A program made the position numbers and the translations under genes. From Autumnicola musiva (GTDB taxonomy: Bacteria; Bacteroidota; Bacteroidia; Flavobacteriales; Flavobacteriaceae): a stretch of DNA of 64,000 bases. The notes under the pieces are model-generated. The model was given only the letters and a program-made list of their open reading frames with translations. It was not told where the DNA came from and searched no databases. Shown piece by piece: positions 25,382 through 33,955 of this stretch (its first letter is position 1; every line of letters begins with the position of its first letter). Location of the stretch: contig NZ_JAVRHK010000008.1 in the NCBI RefSeq assembly GCF_031846585.1, positions 1-64,000 on the forward strand, written 5' to 3'.

Positions 25382-26410
25382 ATGAAGTTTACAGCAGCAC
25401 AAATAGCGCAAATCCTGGAAGGTGAAGTGGAAGGGAATCCTGAAGCCGAAGTTTCAGAATTGGCGAAGATTGAGGAAGGTTCTGAAGGTTCTCTTACTTT
25501 TCTAAGTAACCCAAAATATACCTCCTATTTATATAAGACTAATGCTTCAATTACTATTATAAATAAAGATTTTGAAGTAGATCAGCCTGTGAATACTACT
25601 CTTATTAAGGTTAAAGATGCGTATAAAGCGTTTTCCACCTTACTGGCATATTACAATGAAATAAAGCTTAATAAAAGCGGAATTGAACAACCCAGCTATA
25701 TTTCAGAAAATGCCAAATATGGAGAAAATTTTTACCTGGGCGCGTTTTCATATATAGGGGAGAAGGTAAAAATTGGCGATAATGTAAAGATTTACCCCAA
25801 CTCCTATATAGGTGATAATGTAAAAATCGGGAATGATGTTACCATTTTTGCCGGGGTAAAGGTGTATTCAGAAACTATAATTGGCAATAACTGTGCAATC
25901 CACGGAGGTTCTGTGATAGGAGCGGACGGTTTTGGGTTTAGTCCAGATGAAAATGGCGTTTACAGCAAAGTTCCGCAAATAGGCAACGTGGTTATTGAAG
26001 ATCATGTAGATGTGGGCGCCGCCACAACCATAGACAGGGCAACCCTGGGTTCTACAATTTTACGAAAAGGAGTGAAACTGGACAACCAGATACATATTGC
26101 CCATAATGTGGAAATTGGAGAACATACAGCTATTGCGGCCCAAACAGGAATTGCCGGCTCTACTAAAATAGGCAAAAATTGCCTTATTGGAGGGCAGGTA
26201 GGCATTTCTGGCCATCTTACTATAGGAGATCGTGTTAAGATCCAGGCACAATCGGGAGTTGGGCGAAATATAAAAGATGATGAAATTTTGCAGGGATCTC
26301 CAGCAATAGGATATAGTAATTATAATAAATCTTACATACACTTTAAAAATTTGTCCCAAACAGTGGATAAACTAAACCAACTGGAAAAAAAAATAAAAAA
26401 TAATGGCTGA
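25382..26410 (+). CDS. lpxD: UDP-3-O-acylglucosamine N-acyltransferase
   Basis: 342 residues, third step of lipid A synthesis: transfer of the N-linked 3-hydroxyacyl chain. The N-terminal uridine-binding domain (1-100: FTAAQIAQILEGEVEGNPEA, LTFLSNPKYTSYLY) is followed by a left-handed beta-helix of hexapeptide repeats (IGDNVKIGNDVTIFAGVKV) with the catalytic His in NQIHIAHNVEIGE. A basic helix (LSQTVDKLNQLEKKIKN) closes the chain. Its end overlaps lpxC-fabZ by 8 bases, so translation is coupled. Confidence 0.95.
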   Translation: MKFTAAQIAQILEGEVEGNPEAEVSELAKIEEGSEGSLTFLSNPKYTSYLYKTNASITIINKDFEVDQPVNTTLIKVKDAYKAFSTLLAYYNEIKLNKSGIEQPSYISENAKYGENFYLGAFSYIGEKVKIGDNVKIYPNSYIGDNVKIGNDVTIFAGVKVYSETIIGNNCAIHGGSVIGADGFGFSPDENGVYSKVPQIGNVVIEDHVDVGAATTIDRATLGSTILRKGVKLDNQIHIAHNVEIGEHTAIAAQTGIAGSTKIGKNCLIGGQVGISGHLTIGDRVKIQAQSGVGRNIKDDEILQGSPAIGYSNYNKSYIHFKNLSQTVDKLNQLEKKIKNNG

Positions 26411-27803
26411 AAAAGTGTCAAAGCAAAGAACCATTGAGAATGATGTCTCCCTGCAGGGAGTGGGGCTGCATACGGGTAAGGAGGTAACTCTTACTTTTAA
26501 ACCGGCTAAGGAAAACACCGGTTTGGTTTTTAAAAGAGTAGACCTGGAAGGAAGTCCCGTAATAGAGGCCGATGTAAATTATGTGGTGAATACCCAGCGA
26601 GGCACAAATCTTGAAAAAAACGGGGTTAAAATTCAAACTTCAGAACATGTCCTGGCGGCCTGTGTAGGCTTGGAAATTGATAATCTTGTTATTGAGCTAA
26701 ATGCTTCGGAACCTCCAATTATGGACGGTTCTTCCAAATTCTTTGTAGAGGCACTGGAAAAAGCCGGAGTGATAGAACAGGGTGCTGAAAGGAAAGAGTA
26801 TGTGGTAAATGAGGTAGTTTGCTATCACGACGAAAAATCCGGAAGTGAAATTATTGTAATGCCTGCGGAAGAGTACCAGGTAACCACCATGGTAGATTTT
26901 GATACAGAAGTTTTAGGTACCCAAAATGCGTCAATCTCGCATCTAAGGGAATTTAAGGACGAAATCGCGAATGCCCGAACCTTTAGTTTTCTTCATGAAC
27001 TTGAAGCTTTACTTGGTAGCGGACTTATAAAGGGTGGCGATCTTAACAATGCTATTGTTTATGTGGACAAGGAAATTGGAGAAGATACTTTGCAAAAATT
27101 GCGTGCAGCCTTTAAAAGGGATGAAATTGCTGTTAAACCTAACGGGATACTGGATAATTTAACTTTACATTATCCCAATGAAGCGGCAAGGCATAAACTA
27201 CTTGATGTTTTAGGGGATCTTGCCCTGGTAGGAACTAAAATTAAAGGAAAAGTTATAGCCAATAAACCCGGACATTATGTAAATACCCAGTTTGCGAAAA
27301 AACTGGCCAAGAAAATAAAGGACGATAAAAGAAATAATGCACCTAAAATAGATTTTTCCCAGGTGCCGCTTATGGATGTAAACGATATTATGAATACTTT
27401 ACCGCATCGTCCTCCGTTCTTACTTGTGGATAAAATTTATGAATTAACGGAAAGTTCGGTGGTGGGAATGAAAAATGTAACCATGAATGAACCTTTTTTT
27501 GTGGGACATTTTCCGGGGAAACCGGTAATGCCGGGCGTTCTTCAGGTAGAAGCTATGGCACAAACCGGCGGAATTCTGGCATTAAAATCGGTGCCGGATC
27601 CCGAAAATTATCTTACCTATTTTATGAAAATTGATAATGTTCGTTTTAAACAACAGGTGGTCCCGGGAGATACACTTATTTTCAAGCTTGAACTTCTTGC
27701 TCCAATCCGCCGCGGCATTTGCCAGATGCAGGGCTACGCCTACGTGAATGGAAAAATTACCACTGAGGCTATTTTAATGGCACAAATTGTAAAATCAAAA
27801 TAA
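26403..27803 (+). CDS. lpxC-fabZ: Bifunctional LpxC deacetylase / FabZ 3-hydroxyacyl-ACP dehydratase
   Basis: 466-residue natural fusion typical of Bacteroidota. LpxC (about 1-300) removes the acetyl group from UDP-3-O-acyl-GlcNAc and needs zinc; the zinc and catalytic motifs TSEHVLAACVGL and ARHKLLDVLGDLAL are visible. FabZ (about 320-466) dehydrates 3-hydroxyacyl-ACP; its hot-dog fold motif LPHRPPFLLVDKI and GHFPGKPVMPGVLQVEAMAQ with the catalytic His and Glu are complete. The fusion ties use of hydroxyacyl-ACP for lipid A to its use for phospholipid. The first ATG overlaps the end of lpxD. Confidence 0.96.
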   Translation: MAEKVSKQRTIENDVSLQGVGLHTGKEVTLTFKPAKENTGLVFKRVDLEGSPVIEADVNYVVNTQRGTNLEKNGVKIQTSEHVLAACVGLEIDNLVIELNASEPPIMDGSSKFFVEALEKAGVIEQGAERKEYVVNEVVCYHDEKSGSEIIVMPAEEYQVTTMVDFDTEVLGTQNASISHLREFKDEIANARTFSFLHELEALLGSGLIKGGDLNNAIVYVDKEIGEDTLQKLRAAFKRDEIAVKPNGILDNLTLHYPNEAARHKLLDVLGDLALVGTKIKGKVIANKPGHYVNTQFAKKLAKKIKDDKRNNAPKIDFSQVPLMDVNDIMNTLPHRPPFLLVDKIYELTESSVVGMKNVTMNEPFFVGHFPGKPVMPGVLQVEAMAQTGGILALKSVPDPENYLTYFMKIDNVRFKQQVVPGDTLIFKLELLAPIRRGICQMQGYAYVNGKITTEAILMAQIVKSK

Positions 27804-27809
27804 GTATTT

Positions 27810-28595
27810 ATGAACCAACCTTTAGCATACGTTCATCCGGGAGCCAAAATTGCCAAAAATGTGGTCATAGAACCTTTTACAACAATTCATAACAATGTTG
27901 TAATAGGGGAGGGAACCTGGATTGGTTCTAACGTAACTATAATGGAAGGGGCCAGGATTGGCAAAAACTGTAATATATTTCCCGGTGCAGTAATTTCTGC
28001 TATTCCACAGGATAAGAAATTTGATGATGAAGATACGGTGACCGAAATTGGAGATAATACCACAATCAGGGAATGTGTCACCATCAATCGCGGTACTTCA
28101 GACAGGATGAAAACCGTAATTGGAAAAAATTGCTGGATAATGGCTTATTGTCATATTGCGCACGATTGTATTGTGGGCGATAATTGCATTTTTTCCAATA
28201 ATAGTACTTTAGCAGGACATATTAATGTAGGTGAGCATGTAATTCTTGCAGGAATGACGGCTATTCAGCAGTTTTGTAGTATTGGTAACCATGCCTTCGT
28301 TACCGGAGGGTCACTGGTTAGAAAAGATGTGCCTCCTTATGTAAAAGCAGGAAGGGAACCACTCTCTTTTGTTGGGATTAATTCCATCGGCCTTAGAAGG
28401 AGAGGCTTTACTACTGAAAAAATCAGGGAAGTACAGGATATTTACCGTATTCTTTATCAGAAAAACTATAATAACTCCCAGGCTGTTGCTATAATTGAAG
28501 CAGAAATGCAGGCAAGCGCAGAAAGGGATGAGATATTGGAATTTATTAAAAACTCACAACGAGGTATTATGAAAGGATACTTCAGCTCAAATTAA
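27810..28595 (+). CDS. lpxA: UDP-N-acetylglucosamine acyltransferase
   Basis: 261 residues, first committed step of lipid A synthesis. Begins YVHPGAKIAKNVVIEPFTTI and continues as hexapeptide repeats (beta-helix). The catalytic His lies in AYCHIAHDCIVGDNCIFSNN, and the conserved block HVILAGMTAIQQFCSIGNHA is present. The C-terminal helical part SIGLRRRGFTTEKIREVQDI is standard. It starts 6 bases after lpxC-fabZ and ends 6 bases before efp. Confidence 0.97.
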   Translation: MNQPLAYVHPGAKIAKNVVIEPFTTIHNNVVIGEGTWIGSNVTIMEGARIGKNCNIFPGAVISAIPQDKKFDDEDTVTEIGDNTTIRECVTINRGTSDRMKTVIGKNCWIMAYCHIAHDCIVGDNCIFSNNSTLAGHINVGEHVILAGMTAIQQFCSIGNHAFVTGGSLVRKDVPPYVKAGREPLSFVGINSIGLRRRGFTTEKIREVQDIYRILYQKNYNNSQAVAIIEAEMQASAERDEILEFIKNSQRGIMKGYFSSN

Positions 28596-28601
28596 TACAA
28601 A

Positions 28602-29168
28602 ATGGCAAGTACAAGTGATATCAGGAAAGGATTATGCATTCGTTATAATCACGATATATATAAAATTGTTGAATTTCTTCATGTAAAACCAGGGAAAGGC
28701 CCGGCCTTTGTTCGTACAAAACTAAAAAGTGTTACTACCGGAAAAGTGGTTGATAATACTTTTTCCGCAGGACATAAAATTGAAGATGTTCGGGTGGAAA
28801 CTCATAAATACCAGTTTCTTTATCAGGATGGCGAGTTTTATCACTTTATGCATGTAGAGGATTATACCCAAATCAGGTTAACAGAAAATGCCCTGGATAT
28901 GCCGCAGCTTTTAAAAGAAGGTGAAGTGCTTACGGTTTTAATTAATACTGAAGATAACGCACCATTATCCACCGAAATGCCCGCAAGTGTAGTTCTTGAA
29001 ATAACACATACTGAACCTGGTGTAAAGGGAAATACAGCTACAAATGCTACAAAACCTGCTACCGTAGAAACAGGAGCAGAGGTTAACGTACCGCTTTTCA
29101 TCAACGAAGGAGATAAGATTAAAATTGAAACCGAAAAAGGGACGTACAAAGAACGGATGAAGGAGTAG
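28602..29168 (+). CDS. efp: Elongation factor P
   Basis: 188 residues, three beta-barrel domains. EF-P relieves ribosome stalling at polyproline. The domain I loop reads VKPGKGPAFVRTK, with Lys32 at the tip, the lysine type rather than the arginine type modified by EarP. Domain III ends INEGDKIKIETEKGTYKERM, typical of the C-terminus. It is embedded in the lipid A operon after lpxA. Its stop codon lies inside the left arm of a long inverted repeat that spans the gap to the next gene. Confidence 0.97.
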   Translation: MASTSDIRKGLCIRYNHDIYKIVEFLHVKPGKGPAFVRTKLKSVTTGKVVDNTFSAGHKIEDVRVETHKYQFLYQDGEFYHFMHVEDYTQIRLTENALDMPQLLKEGEVLTVLINTEDNAPLSTEMPASVVLEITHTEPGVKGNTATNATKPATVETGAEVNVPLFINEGDKIKIETEKGTYKERMKE

Positions 29169-29295
29169 TTGTTAGGGAATAGTAAGAGAGTAAAAAGTGA
29201 AAAAGTAAAGGAGTATGTCCAAAAATTGCAATTTTCAAGCTAAAGATTACTTTTCAAAACCACTAACGTCTAACCTCTAACAACTACCGTCTGTT
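29165..29295. repeat. Hairpin-forming heptamer repeat element
   Basis: Left arm GTAGTTGTTAG (29165-29175) and right arm CTAACAACTAC (29277-29287) are perfect 11-base complements. The right side is built of 7-base units in register: CTAACGT, CTAACCT, CTAACAA, CTACCGT (29263-29290). The left arm includes the efp stop codon and the element ends at the ATG of the next gene. Confidence 0.7.
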
Positions 29296-30225
29296 ATGAA
29301 ATTTCAGCAAAAACATACGCTTAAGCAGATTGCTACAATTCTTTCCTGTGATTATACGGGAGATGAAAATTTTCCGGTGGAAGGGATGAATGAGATTCAT
29401 GTGGTAACGCCGGGTGATATTGTTTTTGTAGATCATCCAAAGTATTATGATAAAGCATTAAATTCTGCTGCTACGATAATTCTTATCAATAAAGAAGTAG
29501 ATTGCCCTGAAGGGAAGGCTTTGTTGATTTCAGATGATCCGTTTCGGGATTTCAATAAGCTTACTGAATATTTTCAACCCTTCCAGAAGTCGGAAAACAG
29601 CATTTCTTCTTCAGCAAAAATAGGGGAGAACACTATTATTCAGCCTAATGTATTTATTGGGAACAACGTTGTAATTGGCGATAATTGTCTTATTCACGCT
29701 AATGTTAGCATTTATGATAATACCGTAATTGGTAATAATGTAACTATTCATTCAGGTACTGTTTTAGGGGGTGACGCCTTCTATTATAAAAATCGTCCGG
29801 AAGGTTTTGATAAATTAAAATCGGGTGGAAGAGTGGTTATTAAAGACAATGTTGATGTAGGAGCAAATTGTACCATAGACAAAGGCGTAACGGGAGACAC
29901 TACAATTGGCGAAGGTACAAAACTGGACAATTTGATCCAGATTGGCCATGATACCGTAATTGGCAGGAAATGTCTTATTGCCTCGCAGGTAGGAATTGCC
30001 GGTGCTGTAATAATTGAGGATGAAGTCACCGTTTGGGGACAGGTAGGAATGCGTAGTGGTATTGTTGTAAAAAAGGGAGGTGTGTTAATGGGCCAGGCCG
30101 GAATTACAAAATCTACCAAAGAAGGAAAAATCTATACAGGAAATCCTGCAATGGAGTCCCGTGCCAAATTAAAAGAGTTGGCGCTTTTAAGACAATTGCC
30201 TAACTTAATCGCTAAATTTAAATAG
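29296..30225 (+). CDS. LpxD-like acyltransferase paralogue
   Basis: 309 residues with the LpxD layout: an N-terminal domain (LKQIATILSCDYTGDENFPV, DIVFVDHPKYYDKAL) and a beta-helix of hexapeptide repeats (IGNNVVIGDNCLIHANV). The His of LIQIGHDTVIGRK sits where LpxD has its catalytic His, so it may be active. It differs from the main lpxD at 25382 in a shorter C-terminus (RAKLKELALLRQLPNLIAKF). Either it adds a different N-acyl chain to lipid A, or it acts on another nucleotide-linked amino sugar. Five bases separate it from the NTF2-like gene. Confidence 0.85.
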   Translation: MKFQQKHTLKQIATILSCDYTGDENFPVEGMNEIHVVTPGDIVFVDHPKYYDKALNSAATIILINKEVDCPEGKALLISDDPFRDFNKLTEYFQPFQKSENSISSSAKIGENTIIQPNVFIGNNVVIGDNCLIHANVSIYDNTVIGNNVTIHSGTVLGGDAFYYKNRPEGFDKLKSGGRVVIKDNVDVGANCTIDKGVTGDTTIGEGTKLDNLIQIGHDTVIGRKCLIASQVGIAGAVIIEDEVTVWGQVGMRSGIVVKKGGVLMGQAGITKSTKEGKIYTGNPAMESRAKLKELALLRQLPNLIAKFK

Positions 30226-30230
30226 CAGAA

Positions 30231-30599
30231 ATGAGTGAACAGGGTAAAGAGATTATTGAGAAGTTTTACGAATGTTTTTATACAGATCCTGATGTAATTA
30301 AAAATTACCTGCATCCTGATGCTGAACTTACCTGGAATAGCAGTACAGGTTTAAGGTTGATGAACTATAATGATATTTCAGCTTTTGCCGCTGAAATGGG
30401 CGGGTCTTATGAATCGCTTCGTATTGATGTGACTAAAATTATACAGGAAGGTGAAGAAGTGGTAATTGATTTTACCTATCATGTAAATACTATTGAAAAT
30501 CCCGATGAAGAAATACCCCTGGCACATTTCATAGCAATTTGGAAGCTGGAAAAAGATAAACTTAAATCCGGACATCAAATAAGTCAATTGGCCGATTAA
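30231..30599 (+). CDS. NTF2-like/SnoaL-fold protein
   Basis: 122 residues. The segments EIIEKFYECFYTDPDVIKNY, LHPDAELTWNSSTGLRLMNY and VVIDFTYHVNTIENPDEEIP, then FIAIWKLEKDKL, match the cone-shaped NTF2-like fold, which carries either small enzymes or binding proteins. No catalytic set can be assigned. It is the last gene of the lipid A/efp run and is followed by a strong terminator. Confidence 0.75.
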   Translation: MSEQGKEIIEKFYECFYTDPDVIKNYLHPDAELTWNSSTGLRLMNYNDISAFAAEMGGSYESLRIDVTKIIQEGEEVVIDFTYHVNTIENPDEEIPLAHFIAIWKLEKDKLKSGHQISQLAD

Positions 30600-30620
30600 G
30601 TTAAAAAAGTTTAAGTGAAT

Positions 30621-30652
30621 GAAAACCCTGCTGTATTTTAGCAGGGTTTTTT
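30621..30652 (+). terminator. Intrinsic terminator
   Basis: AAAACCCTGCT-gtatttt-AGCAGGGTTTTTT hairpin with T run. Confidence 0.92.
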
Positions 30653-30664
30653 ATAAAAAACATG

Positions 30665-30680
30665 TTCTATGTTTGTAGAA
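30665..30680. promoter_or_regulatory. BlaI-type operator, upstream copy
   Basis: TTCTATGTTTGTAGAA is a 16-base partial dyad of the TACA-n-TGTA class bound by BlaI/MecI repressors. It lies 27 bases upstream of the second copy and overlaps the -33 TTG. Confidence 0.65.
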
Positions 30681-30702
30681 TTAAAATATTATTCTACATT
30701 TG
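30673..30702 (+). promoter_or_regulatory. Promoter: TTG - 19 bases - TACATTTG
   Basis: -33 TTG at 30673-30675 and -7 TACATTTG at 30695-30702. Both elements are buried in the two operator copies. Confidence 0.7.
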
Positions 30703-30707
30703 TAGAG
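30692..30707. promoter_or_regulatory. BlaI-type operator, downstream copy
   Basis: TTCTACATTTGTAGAG contains the dyad CTACATTTGTAG and covers the -7 box, so bound repressor would block the polymerase. Confidence 0.72.
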
Positions 30708-30728
30708 TAAACTTTAATACTGTAGAAG

Positions 30729-31100
30729 ATGCAGCTCTCCAATTCAGAAGAACAACTTATGCAAATCCTTTGGAAGAAGGAAAAAGCCTTTATGAAAGAT
30801 CTTATTGAGGCATATCCCCAGCCAAAACCAGCCTCCACTACAGTTGCAACTTTACTAAGGCGCATGCAGGATAAAAAGTTTGTAGATTATGTACAGTACG
30901 GAAGATCTCGGGAATATTTCCCGTTGGTAAGGAAGAAAGATTATTTTTCCAAGCAGGTAAATGGCCTTATTAAAAATTTCTTTAATGATTCGGCATCACA
31001 ATTTGCATCTTTCTTCACAAAAGAATCCAATTTAAGTGAGAATGAACTTAAAGATTTAAAACAGCTTATAGATGAACAAATTAAAAAGAAGAAATTATGA
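30729..31100 (+). CDS. BlaI/MecI/CopY family repressor
   Basis: 123 residues. Winged-helix DNA-binding domain at about 1-75 (SNSEEQLMQILWKKEKAFMK, then STTVATLLRRMQDKKFVDYV, ending REYFPLVRKKDYF), with a helical dimerisation tail (NELKDLKQLIDEQIKKKK). Two TGTA-type dyads sit on its own promoter, so autorepression is expected. Its stop overlaps the start of the M56 peptidase by 4 bases. In relatives the partner peptidase cleaves the repressor on a signal. Confidence 0.92.
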   Translation: MQLSNSEEQLMQILWKKEKAFMKDLIEAYPQPKPASTTVATLLRRMQDKKFVDYVQYGRSREYFPLVRKKDYFSKQVNGLIKNFFNDSASQFASFFTKESNLSENELKDLKQLIDEQIKKKKL

Positions 31101-32758
31101 TAATCTATCTTCTAAAATCGGCTCTTTGTCTCCTGCTCCTGTTTGCTTTTTATAAAACAGCCCTGGAAAACGAGAAAATACATAACTTTAAGAGGTTTTA
31201 TCTTTTAGGATCGCTTCTTTTCTCAATGATACTTCCTTTAATTACTTTTTCTTATCATACGGAAGCTATAGAAATACCGGCGAAAAATCACGCTGTTCCT
31301 GTAATTATGCAGAATGCCGAAAATAGCAATTTTCAGCATTCCGTTTGGAATGTGTCAGATTTTATTCCTGAAATATTATGGACAGTTTATGGAATTGGAT
31401 TTGCAATTTTAGGTATAAGGTTTCTGCGGAATTTAATGCACTTCGGAAATAAAATCAGCCTAAATGAAAAAGTGGTCTCAGGAAAATTCATCAACGTTTT
31501 ACTACCAATTAAGACCGCTCCGCATTCCTTCCTGAAGTATATTTTTCTGAATAAAAAAGATTTTGAAGAAAATAAAATTTCCACTGAAATTCTGAAACAT
31601 GAACAGGCACATGTGAGTCAAAAACATTCCTGGGACATATTAATAATTGAATTTTTGCAGGTGATCTTCTGGTTTAATCCGTTGTTTTTGTTCTTTAAAA
31701 AGTCCATTCAGATAAATCATGAATTTCTGGCAGATGAAGAGGTAATCAGCAGCAATACAGATGCCTTCGAATATTCACAACTTTTACTCAATTACTCGGC
31801 AGGCTCTCATCACTCCGGCATGTCGAGCGCATTCAATCATTCATTAACCCGCCTGACGATTTTCGGTAAAAAATTTTTTATAGAAAAACCGGGTCGGCAT
31901 GTCAAAAAACGAATACTTATGATTTCAAAACCATTTTCAGGAAAAAGAATGGCGGCAAGGTTAAGCCTATTGCTGCCGGTAATTGCACTTTGTCTTTTAT
32001 TTTTTAATAATGAAATAGTTGCAAAGCCTCCTTCAGGTGAAACTATTAATAATCGTACTTTTATGTCTAATTTTAAAGAACAGGTGCAACAAGAAAACTC
32101 TTTTCAGCAAAAAAGAAAATCTATTTCCATATTAATTGGTGGGGAGAGTGTTTTGCTAAACGACGAGAAGGCAAAACTTGAGGATTTCAGAAAAAAGCTA
32201 AATTCCCTAACCAGGGACTGGACTGAAGAAGAGATTGCGAATGCAAATCTTAATATTTCTATTTCAAATGCTGAAAAAGGTTTTCTTCAAAAGTTAAATA
32301 AGGAATATCTTGAAACGCGATTTGCTAAAATTAAAGGAGGTAGTTTATTACCATCGCCACCTCCTGAGTCGCCCCATAAAGATTTTCCGGCACCGCCACC
32401 ACCACCTGCTATGGAAGATGCCAATGCAACGGCACCACCCGCGCCACCGGTTCCTGACAGTATTTATTCAAATCGAAAAATGTCTCAGGCAATGCGCCTG
32501 CACTATTCGAAGGATAGTGTACGTATAGAAGAAATGATGGAAAGACGTATGGCTTTGATGCAGGAGCGGCAGAAAGAAATGGAACAAAGACAGAAAGATT
32601 TGCAGAAAAGACAAAAAGAAATGCAAAAGAGGATGGAGACAAGTGAAGAAATGCGTGCAAAAATGGAAGAGCGAAGGGAAGAATTTGAGCAAAGGCGTAT
32701 TCAGATGGAGAAACGCAGAGATTCTGTCTATAAGATTATTCGGGATTCCATCAGGTAA
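31097..32758 (+). CDS. BlaR1-like M56 family metallopeptidase/sensor
   Basis: 553 residues. Membrane segments lie at about 1-22, 33-50, 88-112 and 288-305. The zinc peptidase motif is HEQAH at 168-172, followed by FLADEEV. After the last membrane segment there is no penicillin-binding domain as in true BlaR1. Instead there is a periplasmic region of about 110 residues, a proline-rich stretch (about 418-451) and a highly charged coiled coil of Glu/Arg/Lys/Met repeats to the end (about 478-553). It pairs with the BlaI-type repressor by a 4-base overlap. The sensed signal is unknown; the coiled coil suggests a protein or mechanical cue, as speculation. Confidence 0.88.
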   Translation: MIIYLLKSALCLLLLFAFYKTALENEKIHNFKRFYLLGSLLFSMILPLITFSYHTEAIEIPAKNHAVPVIMQNAENSNFQHSVWNVSDFIPEILWTVYGIGFAILGIRFLRNLMHFGNKISLNEKVVSGKFINVLLPIKTAPHSFLKYIFLNKKDFEENKISTEILKHEQAHVSQKHSWDILIIEFLQVIFWFNPLFLFFKKSIQINHEFLADEEVISSNTDAFEYSQLLLNYSAGSHHSGMSSAFNHSLTRLTIFGKKFFIEKPGRHVKKRILMISKPFSGKRMAARLSLLLPVIALCLLFFNNEIVAKPPSGETINNRTFMSNFKEQVQQENSFQQKRKSISILIGGESVLLNDEKAKLEDFRKKLNSLTRDWTEEEIANANLNISISNAEKGFLQKLNKEYLETRFAKIKGGSLLPSPPPESPHKDFPAPPPPPAMEDANATAPPAPPVPDSIYSNRKMSQAMRLHYSKDSVRIEEMMERRMALMQERQKEMEQRQKDLQKRQKEMQKRMETSEEMRAKMEERREEFEQRRIQMEKRRDSVYKIIRDSIR

Positions 32759-32790
32759 AAAAGTGGAGTTAAAAATTTAAAAATAAAAAG

Positions 32791-32823
32791 AGAGCCGGTA
32801 AATTTCCCGGCTTCTTCTTTTTT
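32791..32823 (+). terminator. Intrinsic terminator
   Basis: AGCCGG-taaattt-CCCGGCT hairpin followed by TCTTCTTTTTT after the M56 gene. Confidence 0.8.
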
Positions 32824-32912
32824 ACTTGAAAAACTTGCTTTAAACCAGCACGTTTTCGGCATGGTTCGCCAATAAACTTCTTAAAAGACTTTAAACTTTA
32901 TTTTTAAAAACC

Positions 32913-32920
32913 TACTTTTG
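32913..32920 (+). promoter_or_regulatory. -7 promoter box TACTTTTG for sucD
   Basis: TAnnTTTG box 25 bases before the sucD start codon. Confidence 0.55.
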
Positions 32921-32945
32921 TGACTGCAAAAATCAATACATATTT

Positions 32946-33821
32946 ATGAGCGTTTTAGTAAATAAAGATTCGAAAATAATAGTGCAGGGATTTACCGGAA
33001 GTGAAGGTACATTCCATGCAGGGCAAATGATAGAATATGGAACTAACGTAGTTGGTGGGGTTACACCGGGTAAAGGTGGAAGCCAGCATCTGGATAAACC
33101 TGTGTTTAATACAGTTTCTGAAGCTGTTGAAAAAACAGGGGCAGACGTCTCCATAATATTTGTTCCGCCGGCATTCGCTGCCGATGCTATTATGGAAGCT
33201 GCCGATGCGGGAATTAAGGTAATTATTACGATTACTGAAGGTATTCCGGTTACCGATATGGTGAAAGCTTCAGAATATATAAAACATAAAGATTGCCGTT
33301 TGATTGGACCTAACTGTCCTGGTGTAATCACTCCGGAAGAAGCAAAGGTGGGAATTATGCCCGGTTTCGTTTTCAAAAAAGGAAAAGTGGGGATCGTTTC
33401 AAAATCCGGTACTTTAACTTATGAAGCTGCAGATCAGGTTGTAAAACAAGGCCTTGGGATTACTACTGCTATTGGTATTGGTGGAGATCCAATTATTGGA
33501 ACCACAACTAAGGAAGCAGTGGAATTGCTTATGAATGATCCTGAAACCGAATGTATTGTAATGATTGGTGAAATTGGCGGACAACTGGAAGCCGATGCTG
33601 CAAAATGGGTTAAGGAAAATGGTAATAAGAAACCTGTTGTAGGTTTTATCGCAGGTGAAACTGCACCTGCAGGTAGAACTATGGGCCACGCCGGTGCAAT
33701 TGTTGGCGGAAGCGAAGATACTGCACAGGCCAAAAAAGCAATCCTTAAAGAGAATGGAATTCATGTAGTGGATTCTCCTGCTGAAATTGGGAAAACCGTA
33801 GCAGAAGTTTTGAAAGGATAA
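32946..33821 (+). CDS. sucD: Succinyl-CoA ligase alpha subunit
   Basis: 291 residues, TCA cycle enzyme subunit that binds CoA and carries the phosphohistidine. CoA-binding Rossmann segment: VQGFTGSEGTFHAGQMIEYG. RLIGPNCPGVITPEEAKVGI is the conserved ligase block, and the active His is in APAGRTMGHAGAIVGG. The beta subunit gene sucC is not adjacent here, as is common in Bacteroidota. The gene has its own promoter box and terminator, so it is monocistronic. Confidence 0.96.
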   Translation: MSVLVNKDSKIIVQGFTGSEGTFHAGQMIEYGTNVVGGVTPGKGGSQHLDKPVFNTVSEAVEKTGADVSIIFVPPAFAADAIMEAADAGIKVIITITEGIPVTDMVKASEYIKHKDCRLIGPNCPGVITPEEAKVGIMPGFVFKKGKVGIVSKSGTLTYEAADQVVKQGLGITTAIGIGGDPIIGTTTKEAVELLMNDPETECIVMIGEIGGQLEADAAKWVKENGNKKPVVGFIAGETAPAGRTMGHAGAIVGGSEDTAQAKKAILKENGIHVVDSPAEIGKTVAEVLKG

Positions 33822-33843
33822 TTTCATTCATACTCTATATATT

Positions 33844-33890
33844 AAATCCTTCTGAGAATTGCCAAAACAGCCATTTCAGAAGGATTTTTT
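33844..33890 (+). terminator. Intrinsic terminator
   Basis: AAATCCTTCTGAG and TTCAGAAGGATTTTTT arms after sucD. Confidence 0.88.
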
Positions 33891-33913
33891 ATATCAGGAC
33901 TTTTAGCTTTTGC

Positions 33914-33921
33914 TATATTTG
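33914..33921 (+). promoter_or_regulatory. -7 promoter box TATATTTG for fabG
   Basis: TAnnTTTG box 34 bases before the fabG ATG. Confidence 0.5.
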
Positions 33922-33955
33922 AATTTATAAATAGAACAATCTAATCAACTCATAC

